A stretch of 64,000 nucleotides of DNA, taken from the NCBI RefSeq assembly GCF_047730165.1, contig NZ_CP159834.1:1736001-1800000 (forward strand), in the 5' to 3' direction. Both the position numbers and the translations under genes were made by a program. Position 1 is the stretch's first letter, and the number at the start of each line of letters is the position of its first letter. The stretch comes from Patiriisocius sp047730165. Its GTDB lineage: Bacteria > Bacteroidota > Bacteroidia > Flavobacteriales > Flavobacteriaceae. Shown piece by piece: positions 29,833-39,231 of this stretch. The notes below the pieces were generated by a model that ran no database searches, was not told the origin of the DNA, and worked only from the letters and a program-made list of their open reading frames with translations.

Positions 29833-30131
29833 ATAGTTTTGGCTGCAATAGGGGGTTTTGACCCACGACTGTGCTCCAAAGCTTACTGCACGAAACACGC
29901 TAAAAGTTTTACGTGAAATTTTGAATCAGTAATAAAGAGGTTTTGATTCGTGCAATGAGTAAAACGAATGATCGCTGCTCATAACGTTAAAACTTTACTG
30001 GGATTTAAAAAGAATAAGAATAAAGACTTATTCTTTGAAGTCAAAGACTAACCACTATTAAATATAGCGGTTGTTTCAGAAAATACTATAATCTGACCAC
30101 TAATTACTATCTACTAATTATTATTTTAAAT

Positions 30132-30569
30132 ATGGGAGATATTTCAGAAGACATAAAGAGCACGTTTGCCAATGATAAAGTAAAGGCCTTGCTTAATGTG
30201 ATGTACACCGCAAATTGGATACAAAATAAGCAGCAAACCTTTTTTAAGCCATATATGATTTCGTCGCAGCAGTATAACATCCTCAGAATTTTAAGAGGTG
30301 CTGGAGAGGCTATTTCGGTGCATACTATAAAAGATAGGATGTTAGAAAAATCGCCCAACGTGACGCGACTTATGGATAAGTTGTGTTATAAGATTTTGAT
30401 TACAAGAGTTGCCTGTGCCAGCGATAGGAGGGTAGTGCATATAAAAATCACTAAGGATGGGCTGCAATTATTAACTGAAATTGATGCCGCTAAAAGAAAG
30501 GATCTCTTGTCAAACTTAACTTTAAAAGAAGCGGGAACACTTAGTGATTTGTTAGATAAAATAAGATAG
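30132..30569 (+). CDS. MarR-family transcriptional regulator
   Basis: 145 residues with the MarR winged-helix layout: SSQQYNILRILRG (helix 2), SVHTIKDRMLEKSPNVTRLMDKL (recognition helix), then the wing with ASDRRVVHIKITKDG, where the DRR and T..G residues are typical. MarR proteins are dimeric repressors that respond to small phenolic compounds or oxidation. The pirin gene follows 95 bases downstream on the same strand, and this pairing is common in Bacteroidota, so pirin is the likely target. Confidence 0.9.
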   Translation: MGDISEDIKSTFANDKVKALLNVMYTANWIQNKQQTFFKPYMISSQQYNILRILRGAGEAISVHTIKDRMLEKSPNVTRLMDKLCYKILITRVACASDRRVVHIKITKDGLQLLTEIDAAKRKDLLSNLTLKEAGTLSDLLDKIR

Positions 30570-30664
30570 TACTTTTAAGGTTGAAAGAAGCTCTTTCCTT
30601 TTGATGTGGGAAGGTGCTTAGATGGTTAGTCTCGATATTATCAATAATTTAAAAAGAAAGTAAA

Positions 30665-31534
30665 ATGAAAAATAACAGCATAAAAAAGATAGGAAGAAGC
30701 GACTTTGTAAATATGGGCCCTATCAAATTAAGGCAACCCATCCCTACGCAGGACATAGCGCTAATAGATCCATTTGTGTTGCTGCATCATTATGGTCCGT
30801 ATCCCATTAATGAGCTTAATAATCCATTTGATTTAGGGCCACATCCACATCGCGGTTTTGAGCCCATCACCTTTTTAATTCAAGGGGAACAATTGCATCG
30901 AGATTCTTTAGGGAATGAAAGCGTGGTAAAAGCAGGCGATGTACAATGGACAACGGCTGGGCGTGGTATAATTCACGCAGAAGGGCCTACCAAGGAGTTT
31001 GTTAAAAGGGGGGGCGAGTTAGAAGGAATTCAACTATGGCTCAATCTTCCTGCAGAAAAAAAGATGATTCCTGCGGCCTACCAGCACGAGAAGAATGAAG
31101 AATTTAAACATGTCATTTCCGAAGATAAAAAAGTGTCAGTACAAGTAATTGCTGGAGCGCTAGAAGAAACCAATGGTCGGATTGCCACGCAAACCGCGGT
31201 CAACGCTTTTATGATAGACGTTGAAGTAGGTGGGGAGTATTTTTTAAGGATTCCTAAGAGCCACCAATCTTTACTGTATTTGATTAAAGGGGAAGTGAAA
31301 ATAAATGCTTCGGAATCATTAGAGATGAACGAAAACCAAATGCTTTGGTTTGAACAGGACGGTGATGGTATCCTGATAAAAGGAAAAGAAAAAAGTAAAC
31401 TTCTGTTTCTGTCTGGAGAGCCTATTAATGAGGAGATTAAAAGTTGGGGTCCCTATGTGATGAATTCTCAAACAGAAATTATGGAAGCTTTACGTGACTA
31501 CCAGCAAGGTAAGTTTGGGTTTCTGCCAGCCTAA
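30665..31534 (+). CDS. pirin family protein
   Basis: 289 residues with the two cupin domains of pirins. The N-terminal cupin shows the metal-binding pattern HPHRGFE (His58/His60 region), then GDVQWTTAGRGIIHAEG; the C-terminal cupin (about 180-280) is more diverged. Pirins bind iron and several act as quercetin 2,3-dioxygenases; others modulate metabolic enzymes. Located behind a MarR regulator and closed by a terminator 2 bases after its stop codon. Confidence 0.92.
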   Translation: MKNNSIKKIGRSDFVNMGPIKLRQPIPTQDIALIDPFVLLHHYGPYPINELNNPFDLGPHPHRGFEPITFLIQGEQLHRDSLGNESVVKAGDVQWTTAGRGIIHAEGPTKEFVKRGGELEGIQLWLNLPAEKKMIPAAYQHEKNEEFKHVISEDKKVSVQVIAGALEETNGRIATQTAVNAFMIDVEVGGEYFLRIPKSHQSLLYLIKGEVKINASESLEMNENQMLWFEQDGDGILIKGKEKSKLLFLSGEPINEEIKSWGPYVMNSQTEIMEALRDYQQGKFGFLPA

Positions 31535-31535
31535 T

Positions 31536-31565
31536 AAATAAGCACCTTTAGGGGTGCTTATTTTA
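31536..31565 (+). terminator. terminator after the pirin gene
   Basis: Perfect 11-bp arms AAATAAGCACC (31536-31546) and GGTGCTTATTT (31553-31563) with a 6-base loop and T-rich tail, immediately after the stop codon. Confidence 0.85.
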
Positions 31566-31680
31566 TATTAAATAGCGATATTTGCTTCCGCTTATTTTAA
31601 ACGTTGTTCTAGGGCCCCACTCAATTATTGAGCAGCGTAGCATATTAAAATAAAGTAGGCTAACAAACTAAAACAATCTT

Positions 31681-31863
31681 ATGGGAATGAATAAAAATAC
31701 AGTGCTCGCGTGGGCAACATTTATAATGATTTTAATGGGATTCATCCTAATCGGGATGGGAATCTACAGATATGCAGATGTTGCAGGATGGGGCTTTGCC
31801 ACTGTAGGGATAGGCTTTTTTGCTATTGCTTGGGTGTTTAACGCCTTAAAAGGAAGAGTTTAA
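31681..31863 (+). CDS. small two-helix membrane protein (CAL67264-like)
   Basis: 60 residues with two hydrophobic helices (about 8-29 and 35-54) and a short KGRV tail. The WATFIMI...GWGFATVGIGFFAIAWVFNALKGR pattern is one I associate with a small uncharacterised flavobacterial membrane-protein family (CAL67264 type). The first ATG is 31681; MNKNTV two codons later is an alternative. Function unknown. Confidence 0.75.
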   Translation: MGMNKNTVLAWATFIMILMGFILIGMGIYRYADVAGWGFATVGIGFFAIAWVFNALKGRV

Positions 31864-32085
31864 TAGAACCCAGGTGACGGGTGGCTTCAAACAAGTGAAA
31901 AATATAATTTTGCGCAGCAAGATTTTTTCACTTCTCTTAAGTCCTAACAAGATTGACGAAAGAAAGAGTTTAAAACACCCCTTGACTTTAGATTTAGAGT
32001 GAGTGTTACGTTTATACAGTAGATAAACCAATTGCTCATATATCCAATTACCAAATTACCCAAATAATAGTACAACAATAAGAAC

Positions 32086-33777
32086 ATGAGCGACGATAAA
32101 AAAGTAATCTTTAGCATGTCTGGATTGACAAAGTCTTTTCAGAATGCGCAAACTCCAGTATTAAAAAATATTTATTTAAGTTTCTTCTACGGAGCAAAAA
32201 TCGGGATTTTAGGTCTCAACGGTAGTGGAAAGTCTACTTTGCTTAAAATCATTGCAGGCGTAGATAAAAACTACCAAGGTGATGTGGTCTTTGCGCCAGG
32301 ATATTCTGTAGGGTATTTAGAACAAGAGCCACAAATAGATCCAGAAAAAACGGTGCTTGAGGTGGTAAAAGAAGGTGCTGCAGAAACAGTAGCTATTCTT
32401 GATGAGTACAACAAGATCAACGATATGTTTGGTTTAGAAGAGGTGTACAGTGATGCAGATAAAATGGACAAGTTAATGGCGCGACAAGCGGTATTACAAG
32501 ATGAGATAGATGCTGCAGGCGCTTGGGAACTTGACACAAAATTAGAAATTGCTATGGATGCCTTGCGCACACCAGATGGCGATAAAAAAATAGGACCACT
32601 TTCTGGTGGAGAAAAAAGACGCGTGGCCTTGTGTAGATTGCTACTTCAAGAGCCAGACGTTTTATTATTAGATGAACCTACTAACCACCTTGATGCAGAG
32701 AGTGTACACTGGCTAGAGCATCACTTAGCTCAATATAAAGGAACGGTAATCGCGGTAACTCACGATAGATATTTCTTAGATAATGTAGCAGGATGGATTT
32801 TAGAATTAGACAGAGGTGAAGGAATCCCTTGGAAAGGAAACTACAGCTCTTGGCTAGATCAAAAATCGAAACGTATGGCACAAGAAAGTAAGACAGCTTC
32901 TAAGCGTCAAAAAACATTAGAGCGCGAGCTAGAATGGGTGCGTCAAGGAGCAAAAGGACGTCAGACCAAACAGAAAGCACGTCTTAATAATTATGACAAA
33001 TTAATGAGTCAAGATCAAAAACAACTTGACGAGAAGTTAGAAATATATATCCCTAATGGCCCACGTTTGGGAACTAATGTGATAGAAGCTAATGGAGTTT
33101 CTAAAGCCTATGGAGATAAGTTATTATATGAAGATTTAAACTTCAGTTTACCGCAAGCAGGAATTGTAGGAGTAATTGGACCAAACGGTGCAGGTAAAAC
33201 TACCATCTTTAGAATGATAATGGGTGAAGAGACTCCAGATAAAGGAAGCTTTACAACTGGAGAAACTGCAAAAATTGCATATGTAGATCAAGCACATTCT
33301 AACATTGATGCAGAAAAAACAATCTGGCAAAACTTTAGTGACGAGCAAGATTTAGTAATGATGGGAGGGAAGGAAGTGAATTCTAGAGCTTATTTAAGTA
33401 GGTTTAACTTTACTGGTAGTGAGCAGAATAAAAAGGTATCCATGCTTTCTGGTGGAGAACGAAACCGTTTGCACCTAGCGATGACTTTAAAAGAAGAAGG
33501 AAACGTATTACTATTAGATGAGCCTACCAATGATCTTGATGTAAACACGCTAAGAGCTTTGGAAGAAGGACTAGAAAACTTTGCAGGTTGTGCCGTAGTG
33601 ATTAGTCACGACCGTTGGTTCTTAGATAGAATTTGTACACACATATTAGCTTTTGAAGGGGATAGCCAAGTTTATTTCTTTGAAGGAGGGTTTAGTGAAT
33701 ATGAAGAGAGCAAGAAAAAACGCCTTGGTGGTGATTTAATGCCAAAGCGTATTAAGTATAAGAAGTTAGTGAGATAA
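32086..33777 (+). CDS. ettA: energy-dependent translational throttle protein EttA (ABC-F)
   Basis: 563 residues, soluble, with two ABC ATPase domains: Walker A GLNGSGKST (about 47) and GPNGAGKTT (about 365), signature motifs LSGGEKRR and LSGGERNR, Walker B LLLDEPTNHLD and LLLDEPTNDLD. The linker between domains (the P-site tRNA interaction motif region, RQTKQKARLNNYDKL) matches EttA. EttA binds the ribosomal E site and gates early elongation according to ATP level. Length and motifs are complete. It is followed by a stem-loop terminator. Confidence 0.95.
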   Translation: MSDDKKVIFSMSGLTKSFQNAQTPVLKNIYLSFFYGAKIGILGLNGSGKSTLLKIIAGVDKNYQGDVVFAPGYSVGYLEQEPQIDPEKTVLEVVKEGAAETVAILDEYNKINDMFGLEEVYSDADKMDKLMARQAVLQDEIDAAGAWELDTKLEIAMDALRTPDGDKKIGPLSGGEKRRVALCRLLLQEPDVLLLDEPTNHLDAESVHWLEHHLAQYKGTVIAVTHDRYFLDNVAGWILELDRGEGIPWKGNYSSWLDQKSKRMAQESKTASKRQKTLERELEWVRQGAKGRQTKQKARLNNYDKLMSQDQKQLDEKLEIYIPNGPRLGTNVIEANGVSKAYGDKLLYEDLNFSLPQAGIVGVIGPNGAGKTTIFRMIMGEETPDKGSFTTGETAKIAYVDQAHSNIDAEKTIWQNFSDEQDLVMMGGKEVNSRAYLSRFNFTGSEQNKKVSMLSGGERNRLHLAMTLKEEGNVLLLDEPTNDLDVNTLRALEEGLENFAGCAVVISHDRWFLDRICTHILAFEGDSQVYFFEGGFSEYEESKKKRLGGDLMPKRIKYKKLVR

Positions 33778-33814
33778 AGAACAGAATTCAAAATATAATA
33801 TTTACTATTTAAGG

Positions 33815-33860
33815 TTTAAGGTTTAAGGTTCAACACGAAGAATCTTAAACCTTAAATTTT
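33815..33860 (+). terminator. terminator after ettA
   Basis: Perfect 13-bp arms TTTAAGGTTTAAG (33815-33827) and CTTAAACCTTAAA (33844-33856), followed by TTTT. The left arm lies in a short TTTAAGG direct repeat (three copies). Confidence 0.7.
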
Positions 33861-33869
33861 GAAGTTTAA

Positions 33870-34049
33870 ATATGAATGGGATGTATCCCTTAGGTACATT
33901 CCTAGCGGCGCTGCTCAGGATAAAAGGCACCACTTTGGTATGCAGCAAGGCAAGCTTATTCGTGTTTTTAGGAAGTTTAAGTTACTAATATTTGTTCAAA
34001 TTACTCGATTATTGATAAGTTAGCGCCAGGAATTTTATACGATGTTGGC
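33870..34049 (-). repeat. attC-like palindrome after the FG-GAP gene (outlying site)
   Basis: The right core is GTTGGC at 34044-34049 preceded by TTTTATACGAT, the same right arm as in the main array. Inner arms pair: ATTCCT...GGCGCT (33898-33912) with AGCGCCAGGAAT (34022-34033). The minus-strand gene at 34055 stops six bases from the core, as in the array, although the array proper begins 4 kb away. Confidence 0.5.
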
Positions 34050-34054
34050 AAACG

Positions 34055-35509
34055 TTATTTTTTCATAATCTTTGTATGAATACTCTCATTATTTTGATTC
34101 ACAATCCATAGGAGATAGGTCCCAATTGGATAATTGGAAATATTTAGCGCATATGTATTAGTATTTAAATCTGTTTTAAAAATGAGTCTACCAGTCATAC
34201 TGTAAAGTTCTATTTTTTGCAGCTGATCTTTATCTGAACATATATTTATAAAATCATTTGATGGATTTGGATAGATACTGATATTCGTACGAATCGTTTC
34301 GTCGTTTGTATTTAGAAGAGATGCATTTTTATACATAAACGAACCGCGTACGGGGTTTCCAGTTGTAGTACCCCCTATAACAACATCCAACAGGGAGTCG
34401 CCATCTATATCAGCAACTGCATGGGTGGATAAATATGCTCCTGTGAATTCATCAGAAAGAATAAAATTATTTGAACCTAAATTTTCATAGATATGGCTAA
34501 AGATATTGGGTAGTCCGCCATCTGCCGACCCTATGATAAATACATCTAGGTCGCCATCGTTATCAAAGTCGTTAAAAGAAGTCTCTCCGTCAAAACCTAG
34601 GTCCATAAAAGGAACGTCTTCTGCCAGTGTAAAAGTTCCATCACCATTATTGGTATAAAATTCAGATTCAACATCAAAATCTAGCATGCCCGCAATAAGA
34701 ACATCCTTATCGCCATCGCCATCTGTATCACCAATAGCAATATCACCGAAATTGAGTGGATTGAATCCAGCATTGTTAAAAATTGTATAGCTTCCGGCTC
34801 CATTATTTTTATACAAATTGGTTACCACCTCTTCATCTTGGTCAACTCCCATAATAAGTATATCGAGGTCATTATCGCCATCGGCATCAAATAATTCTAG
34901 CACCCCGCTTATGTTTGTAACACCTATATCACTTGAAAGGCTAAAGTTCCCTGAGCCGTCGTTTATAAAGGCGACAACATCAAATATGTTGTCACTTCCC
35001 GAATAGATTATATCTTGATCCGTGTCCCCGTCAATATCACCGAAATTAAAATAACCGTTTTCAAGAGTGTCAAATAATGTACTGACGACTTCGGTGAAGG
35101 TGCCTATACCATCATTAGTATACAGTTTAGTTAATGGAGTGGCACCTTGCGTAGCTCCAGATATCATAAGATCTAAATCGTCATCTGCGTCGATATCGGC
35201 CAATGCAATTTTACTTACTCTTATGTTTTCTAATCCATGATTGCTAACAGCTGTAAAGTTACCGGCACCATCGTTGAAATAGAGCGTGGTTAGAGCTCCG
35301 TGGGCAGTACCATCAGACATATTTCCTGAACCGGTACTTATTAAATCCATATCACCATCACCGTCGAGGTCGGCAAATTCCATATCGCCTGTATCTGAAC
35401 CTTGTAAAAAAGGTTGCGGAACCAGGAGTTCCATTTTTATATTTTGTGCGGTAATAGAGAATGTGTTGCACACCAGAGCAACAACAAGCAAGTAGATTAG
35501 TTTTTTCAT
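34055..35509 (-). CDS. secreted FG-GAP/VCBS-repeat protein with T9SS type A tail
   Basis: Start set at 35509 (MKKLIYLLVVALVCN, signal peptide ending SITAQ); the longer frame adds 17 residues with no secretion logic. 484 residues. At least seven FG-GAP-like repeats with the Ca-binding pattern DxDGDGDxD (DLDGDGDMDL, DIDADDDLDL, DIDGDTDQDI, DADGDNDLDI, DTDGDGDKDV, DFDNDGDLDV, DIDGDSLLDV), forming a beta propeller. C-terminal 75 residues (ISIYPNPSND onward) are a type A T9SS tail. Extracellular; ligand unknown. Confidence 0.9.
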   Translation of the reverse strand: MKKLIYLLVVALVCNTFSITAQNIKMELLVPQPFLQGSDTGDMEFADLDGDGDMDLISTGSGNMSDGTAHGALTTLYFNDGAGNFTAVSNHGLENIRVSKIALADIDADDDLDLMISGATQGATPLTKLYTNDGIGTFTEVVSTLFDTLENGYFNFGDIDGDTDQDIIYSGSDNIFDVVAFINDGSGNFSLSSDIGVTNISGVLELFDADGDNDLDILIMGVDQDEEVVTNLYKNNGAGSYTIFNNAGFNPLNFGDIAIGDTDGDGDKDVLIAGMLDFDVESEFYTNNGDGTFTLAEDVPFMDLGFDGETSFNDFDNDGDLDVFIIGSADGGLPNIFSHIYENLGSNNFILSDEFTGAYLSTHAVADIDGDSLLDVVIGGTTTGNPVRGSFMYKNASLLNTNDETIRTNISIYPNPSNDFINICSDKDQLQKIELYSMTGRLIFKTDLNTNTYALNISNYPIGTYLLWIVNQNNESIHTKIMKK

Positions 35510-35958
35510 AATGTCTTTAAATGTATTCAAATATGTACTTTTAATAAAGAAAACCTTCAACGTAAAGACATGAAAGGTGAAAATAATTTATAAAATAATA
35601 ACGAATTAATATTAGTAATTTAAAAATTTCATAGCTTACACCTGTAACGATACGTTTTCAGACTTAGATTGCGTTATGTTAAAATATTAAAACACCTTAC
35701 TTAGTGAAGAACCAATTCCATTAACACTCAACAAAATGTATTCGGAGATTTATTTATTAGTAATTACGAGCCCATAGTAGGTAAGGCAAACTATTTTGGA
35801 GAATATTTGGAATTATTTCAACTCTAATTCCTGTGCATAAATTATCTTTACTTATAACTGCAATAATAAAACTACTCTGTTTAAAAATCCTAATCCACTA
35901 TTTTTCTTAATTTTAATGCATTTTGAAATTTATATAAGCCCTGCTATAATTGATGCGC
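35510..35958. other. 449-bp divergent intergenic stretch
   Basis: It lies between the divergent FG-GAP and CotH genes and presumably holds both promoters. No gene, and no clear TAnnTTTG element at a convincing place. CAACGTAAAGACATG at 35568-35582 faintly resembles a left array core. Confidence 0.4.
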
Positions 35959-38040
35959 ATGAATAAAAAATTAATCCTTTTACAATTGTTTTTTATGCTT
36001 TTTTGGCAAGTGTCATTTGCGCAACAAACAATTCTAAACGATAGTAACTTACCTATTATGGTAATTTCAACAGATATTGACCCCGCAACAAATGCACCCT
36101 ACGATATACCAGACGAACCAAAATTGCTTGCTACAATGCAACTTATTTATAGACCTGACGGAACCAGGAATTATTTGTCAGATATTACGAATGATTCTTT
36201 TTTAAATTATAATGGTAGAATAGGAATTGAATTAAGAGGAAGTAGTTCTCAAACATTGGATAAAAAACCATATGGATTTACCACTCTTCTGGAAGATGAC
36301 GATTCCAATAACAATATTAGTTTAGTAGGGATGCCCTCTGAAAATGATTGGGTTTTAAATTCTTTAGCATTTGATCCATCTATGATTCGTGATTATTTGT
36401 CTTACACATTAGCTAGTAATATGGGCAATTATGCGCCTAGAGTGAAATATATTGAATTAATTGTTAACGATGATTACAAAGGGGTGTACATTTTAACCGA
36501 AAAAGTTAAGAGAGATTCTGATAGAGTGAATTTAAAAAAAATAGCTGATTCTGATACGAGTTTTCCTGAAGTAACAGGAGGATACATAGTAAAAGCAGAT
36601 AAAGTAACAGGAGGAGATGAAGTGGCATGGACGATGCCTAATTATGGAGGATGGGATACTAATTTCTTGCATCACTATCCAAAAACAGAGGATATTATAG
36701 GACAACAAGCCAGTTATATAGAAAATATTTTTTATGATTTGGCAGCTCAAACAAATCCCGTGAATACTTCAATAACTAATGGGTACCCATCAATCATAGA
36801 TGTGCCAAGTTTTGTAGATTATATGATTGTGGCAGAAATTGCCTCAAATCCAGATTCTTACGAATTAAGCACCTATTTCCATAAAGATAGAGGAGGTAAA
36901 CTGAGAGCAGGGCCTATTTGGGATTATAATTTTTCATTCGGGAATGATTTATTTATTTTCGGATTTGATAGAAGTTTTTATGATGTATGGCAATTTGAAC
37001 TTGAAAATACAGGAGCTAAATTTTGGAAAGATTTATTTCTAGATGAAACCTTTAATTGTTATTTGGCAAAACGCTGGATTGAGCTAACTGCTGTAAATCA
37101 AACGTTAAACTATCTTACAATCACAAATCTAATTGATGAATATTCCAATTTATTGAGTGAATCACAAGTAAGGGAATTACAACGATGGCCATCTCAAGAC
37201 AATTGGCCAACAGTAGCCGATCAAACTGAAAATATCATCGCGATGAAAGATTGGATTCAAAACCGTATCAATTGGATGAACACAAATATAGGTTCTTTAA
37301 ATAATTGCTTGGATGTTTCTGTTCCTGATTTAGTGATCAGTAAAATTCACTACAATCCTCTAGAGGATGGAGGGTATTCTAGCAAAGAGCTTGAATTTAT
37401 TGAAATAACGAATACGTCCAATGAAAGTATAGATTTAACAGGTTACTATATTAGAGAACTAGGGATTTCATATCAATTTCCTGCCAACGCCTCAGTGACG
37501 GGAAATGAGAAAATATATTTAAGTAATGATGCCACGGTATTTGAAAATTATTATGGTTTTACCCCTCTAGGATCGTTTACTAGAGAACTAAGCAATAGCT
37601 CTTATGAAATTATTTTATCTGATGCTTTTGGAAACTCCATAGATGAGGTAGCCTATACAGACAGCGCTCCTTGGCCAGAGGATGCAGACGGAACAGGTCC
37701 GTATTTACAATTAATTGATTTGAATTCAGATAATAGCTTAGCAAGTAATTGGATTGCAAGTACACAGCCTCTTTCAATAGAAGATCTTGCAAGTTCGCAG
37801 CAACAGATAGCAGTATACCCAAACCCTACAAAAGGTTTTGTAACTATTAAATTAAATACTTCAAAAACGGAACCTTTAGAATTCGCAATTTATAATTCAT
37901 TAGGCCAATCTGTTGGGGAATTTAAATTAAATTCAAACAATTTGCAACTAAATTTAAGTCATCTAAGTAATGGTTTTTATTATTACAATATTAAAAACAA
38001 AGGAGGGGTAATCTTGAGAAATAAAATCATTAAGGAATAA
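35959..38040 (+). CDS. secreted CotH-kinase-family protein with lamin-tail domain and T9SS tail
   Basis: Start set at 35959 (MNKKLILLQLFF, signal ending SFAQ); in-frame TTG 35950 and ATG 35953 are alternatives. 693 residues. Residues about 90-400 are a CotH domain (RIGIELRGSSSQ, KPYGFTT, DWVLNS, MIRDYLSY, GVYILTEKVKRD, AGPIWDYNFSFG), a protein-kinase-like fold found on spore coats and secreted bacterial proteins. About 455-570 is a lamin-tail domain (ISKIHYNP, ELEFIEITN, GYYIRE). The last 75 residues (IAVYPNPTKG) are a type A T9SS tail. Exported to the surface; partner unknown. Confidence 0.92.
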   Translation: MNKKLILLQLFFMLFWQVSFAQQTILNDSNLPIMVISTDIDPATNAPYDIPDEPKLLATMQLIYRPDGTRNYLSDITNDSFLNYNGRIGIELRGSSSQTLDKKPYGFTTLLEDDDSNNNISLVGMPSENDWVLNSLAFDPSMIRDYLSYTLASNMGNYAPRVKYIELIVNDDYKGVYILTEKVKRDSDRVNLKKIADSDTSFPEVTGGYIVKADKVTGGDEVAWTMPNYGGWDTNFLHHYPKTEDIIGQQASYIENIFYDLAAQTNPVNTSITNGYPSIIDVPSFVDYMIVAEIASNPDSYELSTYFHKDRGGKLRAGPIWDYNFSFGNDLFIFGFDRSFYDVWQFELENTGAKFWKDLFLDETFNCYLAKRWIELTAVNQTLNYLTITNLIDEYSNLLSESQVRELQRWPSQDNWPTVADQTENIIAMKDWIQNRINWMNTNIGSLNNCLDVSVPDLVISKIHYNPLEDGGYSSKELEFIEITNTSNESIDLTGYYIRELGISYQFPANASVTGNEKIYLSNDATVFENYYGFTPLGSFTRELSNSSYEIILSDAFGNSIDEVAYTDSAPWPEDADGTGPYLQLIDLNSDNSLASNWIASTQPLSIEDLASSQQQIAVYPNPTKGFVTIKLNTSKTEPLEFAIYNSLGQSVGEFKLNSNNLQLNLSHLSNGFYYYNIKNKGGVILRNKIIKE

Positions 38041-38134
38041 AAATTTATATTGAAAATAATACTTAAGAGTAGGGGGGTAACTTTAATTATTTTGGGGAGG
38101 ATTTGATAGAGTTGGAGGGTTTTACCTGAATTTT

Positions 38135-38160
38135 TTACAATGTTATTGTATAAGGTTAGC
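38135..38160 (-). repeat. attC-like half-site at the left end of the array
   Basis: TTGTATAAGGTTAGC reproduces the right arm and GTTAGC core of other sites. The stop codon of the gene at 38156 lies inside the core. A left arm is not recognisable towards the CotH gene. Confidence 0.45.
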
Positions 38161-38392
38161 TGCTTTTTCTCAGCCATATTCTAATTTCTTTGCGTAAAGA
38201 AACTTCAGGTTTTGGTAATGGAATTGTTTGTCCAAATTGTTTACTTCTCTTAAATTTTGAAAACGTGATTTTATGTTTTTTCCAAACGTCGGGATACAAC
38301 TCTAAGAACTTATTAAAAAAACTTTGTTCATTAACTTTTCCTTCTATTTTAGAAAGTACTTCTTTAAATTTTTGCTCTTGTTCTAAAATCAT
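38156..38392 (-). CDS. small hypothetical protein (cassette gene)
   Basis: 78 residues, highly charged and basic, with a predicted helix at the start (ILEQEQKFKEVLSKIEGKV) and a basic C-terminal region (KFKRSKQFGQ, SLRKEIRIWLRK). No signal peptide or membrane segment. I do not recognise it; a nucleic-acid-binding role is possible from charge only. Its TAA is contributed by the GTTAGC core of the half-site at its 3' end. Confidence 0.65.
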   Translation of the reverse strand: MILEQEQKFKEVLSKIEGKVNEQSFFNKFLELYPDVWKKHKITFSKFKRSKQFGQTIPLPKPEVSLRKEIRIWLRKSS

Positions 38393-38459
38393 TTTCTTAT
38401 TATTGAGTAATAAATAAAACTATTTATAGTTTCTAATTTTATTATGTTCTTTTTAATTG

Positions 38460-38527
38460 TTCACAGCGCTTAGAATATGAAGCCTAGCATACCAAGGGAT
38501 ACTATGATTTTATATACTTTGTTAGTG
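38460..38527 (-). repeat. compact attC-like site
   Basis: About 68 bp: CACAGCGCTTAG at the left and TATACTTTGTTAGTG at the right, with inner arms CCTAGCATACC and GGGATACTATG pairing imperfectly. The left core is an ACAGCGC variant also seen at 53512. The right core supplies the stop codon of the next gene. Confidence 0.5.
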
Positions 38528-39025
38528 ACTTTTTTTTATACTTATAACTTTTTCAATAGTTTTTACAACTGGGATTGTTGGGTCATAAATAAATACTATT
38601 TCGATATCAACCTCATCATTTGGCTTGAGTTTATCAATGAATTTAGTATTGGGGTTATTGAAGCTGTTTTTATGATAATCTGAAGTTTGGATAGTGTATT
38701 TTTTGAGTCGCTCTCTTCGAGCTAAGCCACCTCCCTCTAAATTTTCGTATTTTAATATCTTAAAATTTGCAAAATTACCAGAACTACCACAATCAACTGG
38801 ACACATCGCCGTTCTTCCCAAACATTTATTATATTTAATACCTTTGAAAACGGCTTTGAATGTATGGTAAGTAGAGTATTCTTTTTTCGAAAGATTATTA
38901 TTCTTGGCATTCACCATGTCTGCTTTATTGTTCTTATTATGAGTGTTTATTTGTACAGAATTACAGTGTGTAAATAGTATCATCAAAGTGATTAATATTA
39001 TTGAGCTTAAGATATATCTAATCAT
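38522..39025 (-). CDS. putative lipoprotein, Cys-rich (cassette gene)
   Basis: 167 residues. A hydrophobic N-terminus (about 4-20) ends in LFTHC, a loose Bacteroidota lipobox with Cys21. The mature part has a Cys cluster (CLGRTAMCPVDCG) and an ELDIEIV-type beta ending before IKKSH. No known domain recognised. The TAA stop overlaps the GTTAG core of the compact site downstream. The next upstream site core is 34 bases from its start, so it fills one cassette. Confidence 0.7.
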   Translation of the reverse strand: MIRYILSSIILITLMILFTHCNSVQINTHNKNNKADMVNAKNNNLSKKEYSTYHTFKAVFKGIKYNKCLGRTAMCPVDCGSSGNFANFKILKYENLEGGGLARRERLKKYTIQTSDYHKNSFNNPNTKFIDKLKPNDEVDIEIVFIYDPTIPVVKTIEKVISIKKSH

Positions 39026-39056
39026 CTATTTTTTTTCTGTTAATTAATAATTATCA

Positions 39057-39231
39057 CGAACGTTTAGTATAAGAAACGTAGGGCAGTTCACAGGCATTTT
39101 CGTTTCGGTTTATTACTTAGCTTAATATAAATATTTTGCTTTTATCTTTTCTTCCTATAAATATCAAATTTTATATTTAGCGGATTTAGTTACTATGCAC
39201 GAACGCCCTATGTTTTTTATACATTGTTATA
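39057..39231 (-). repeat. long attC-like site
   Basis: AACG core at 39059-39062 and GTT at 39226-39228. Arms 39067-39084 (GTATAAGAAACGTAGGGC) and 39205-39222 (GCCCTATGTTTTTTATAC) pair over 18 bp. The only two non-Watson-Crick positions are G-T on the plus strand, at arm positions 7 and 12. Confidence 0.65.

Noticed and set aside
38477..38683. 68-codon plus-strand frame
   Set aside because: Overlaps the compact site and the antisense of the 38522 gene; no support.
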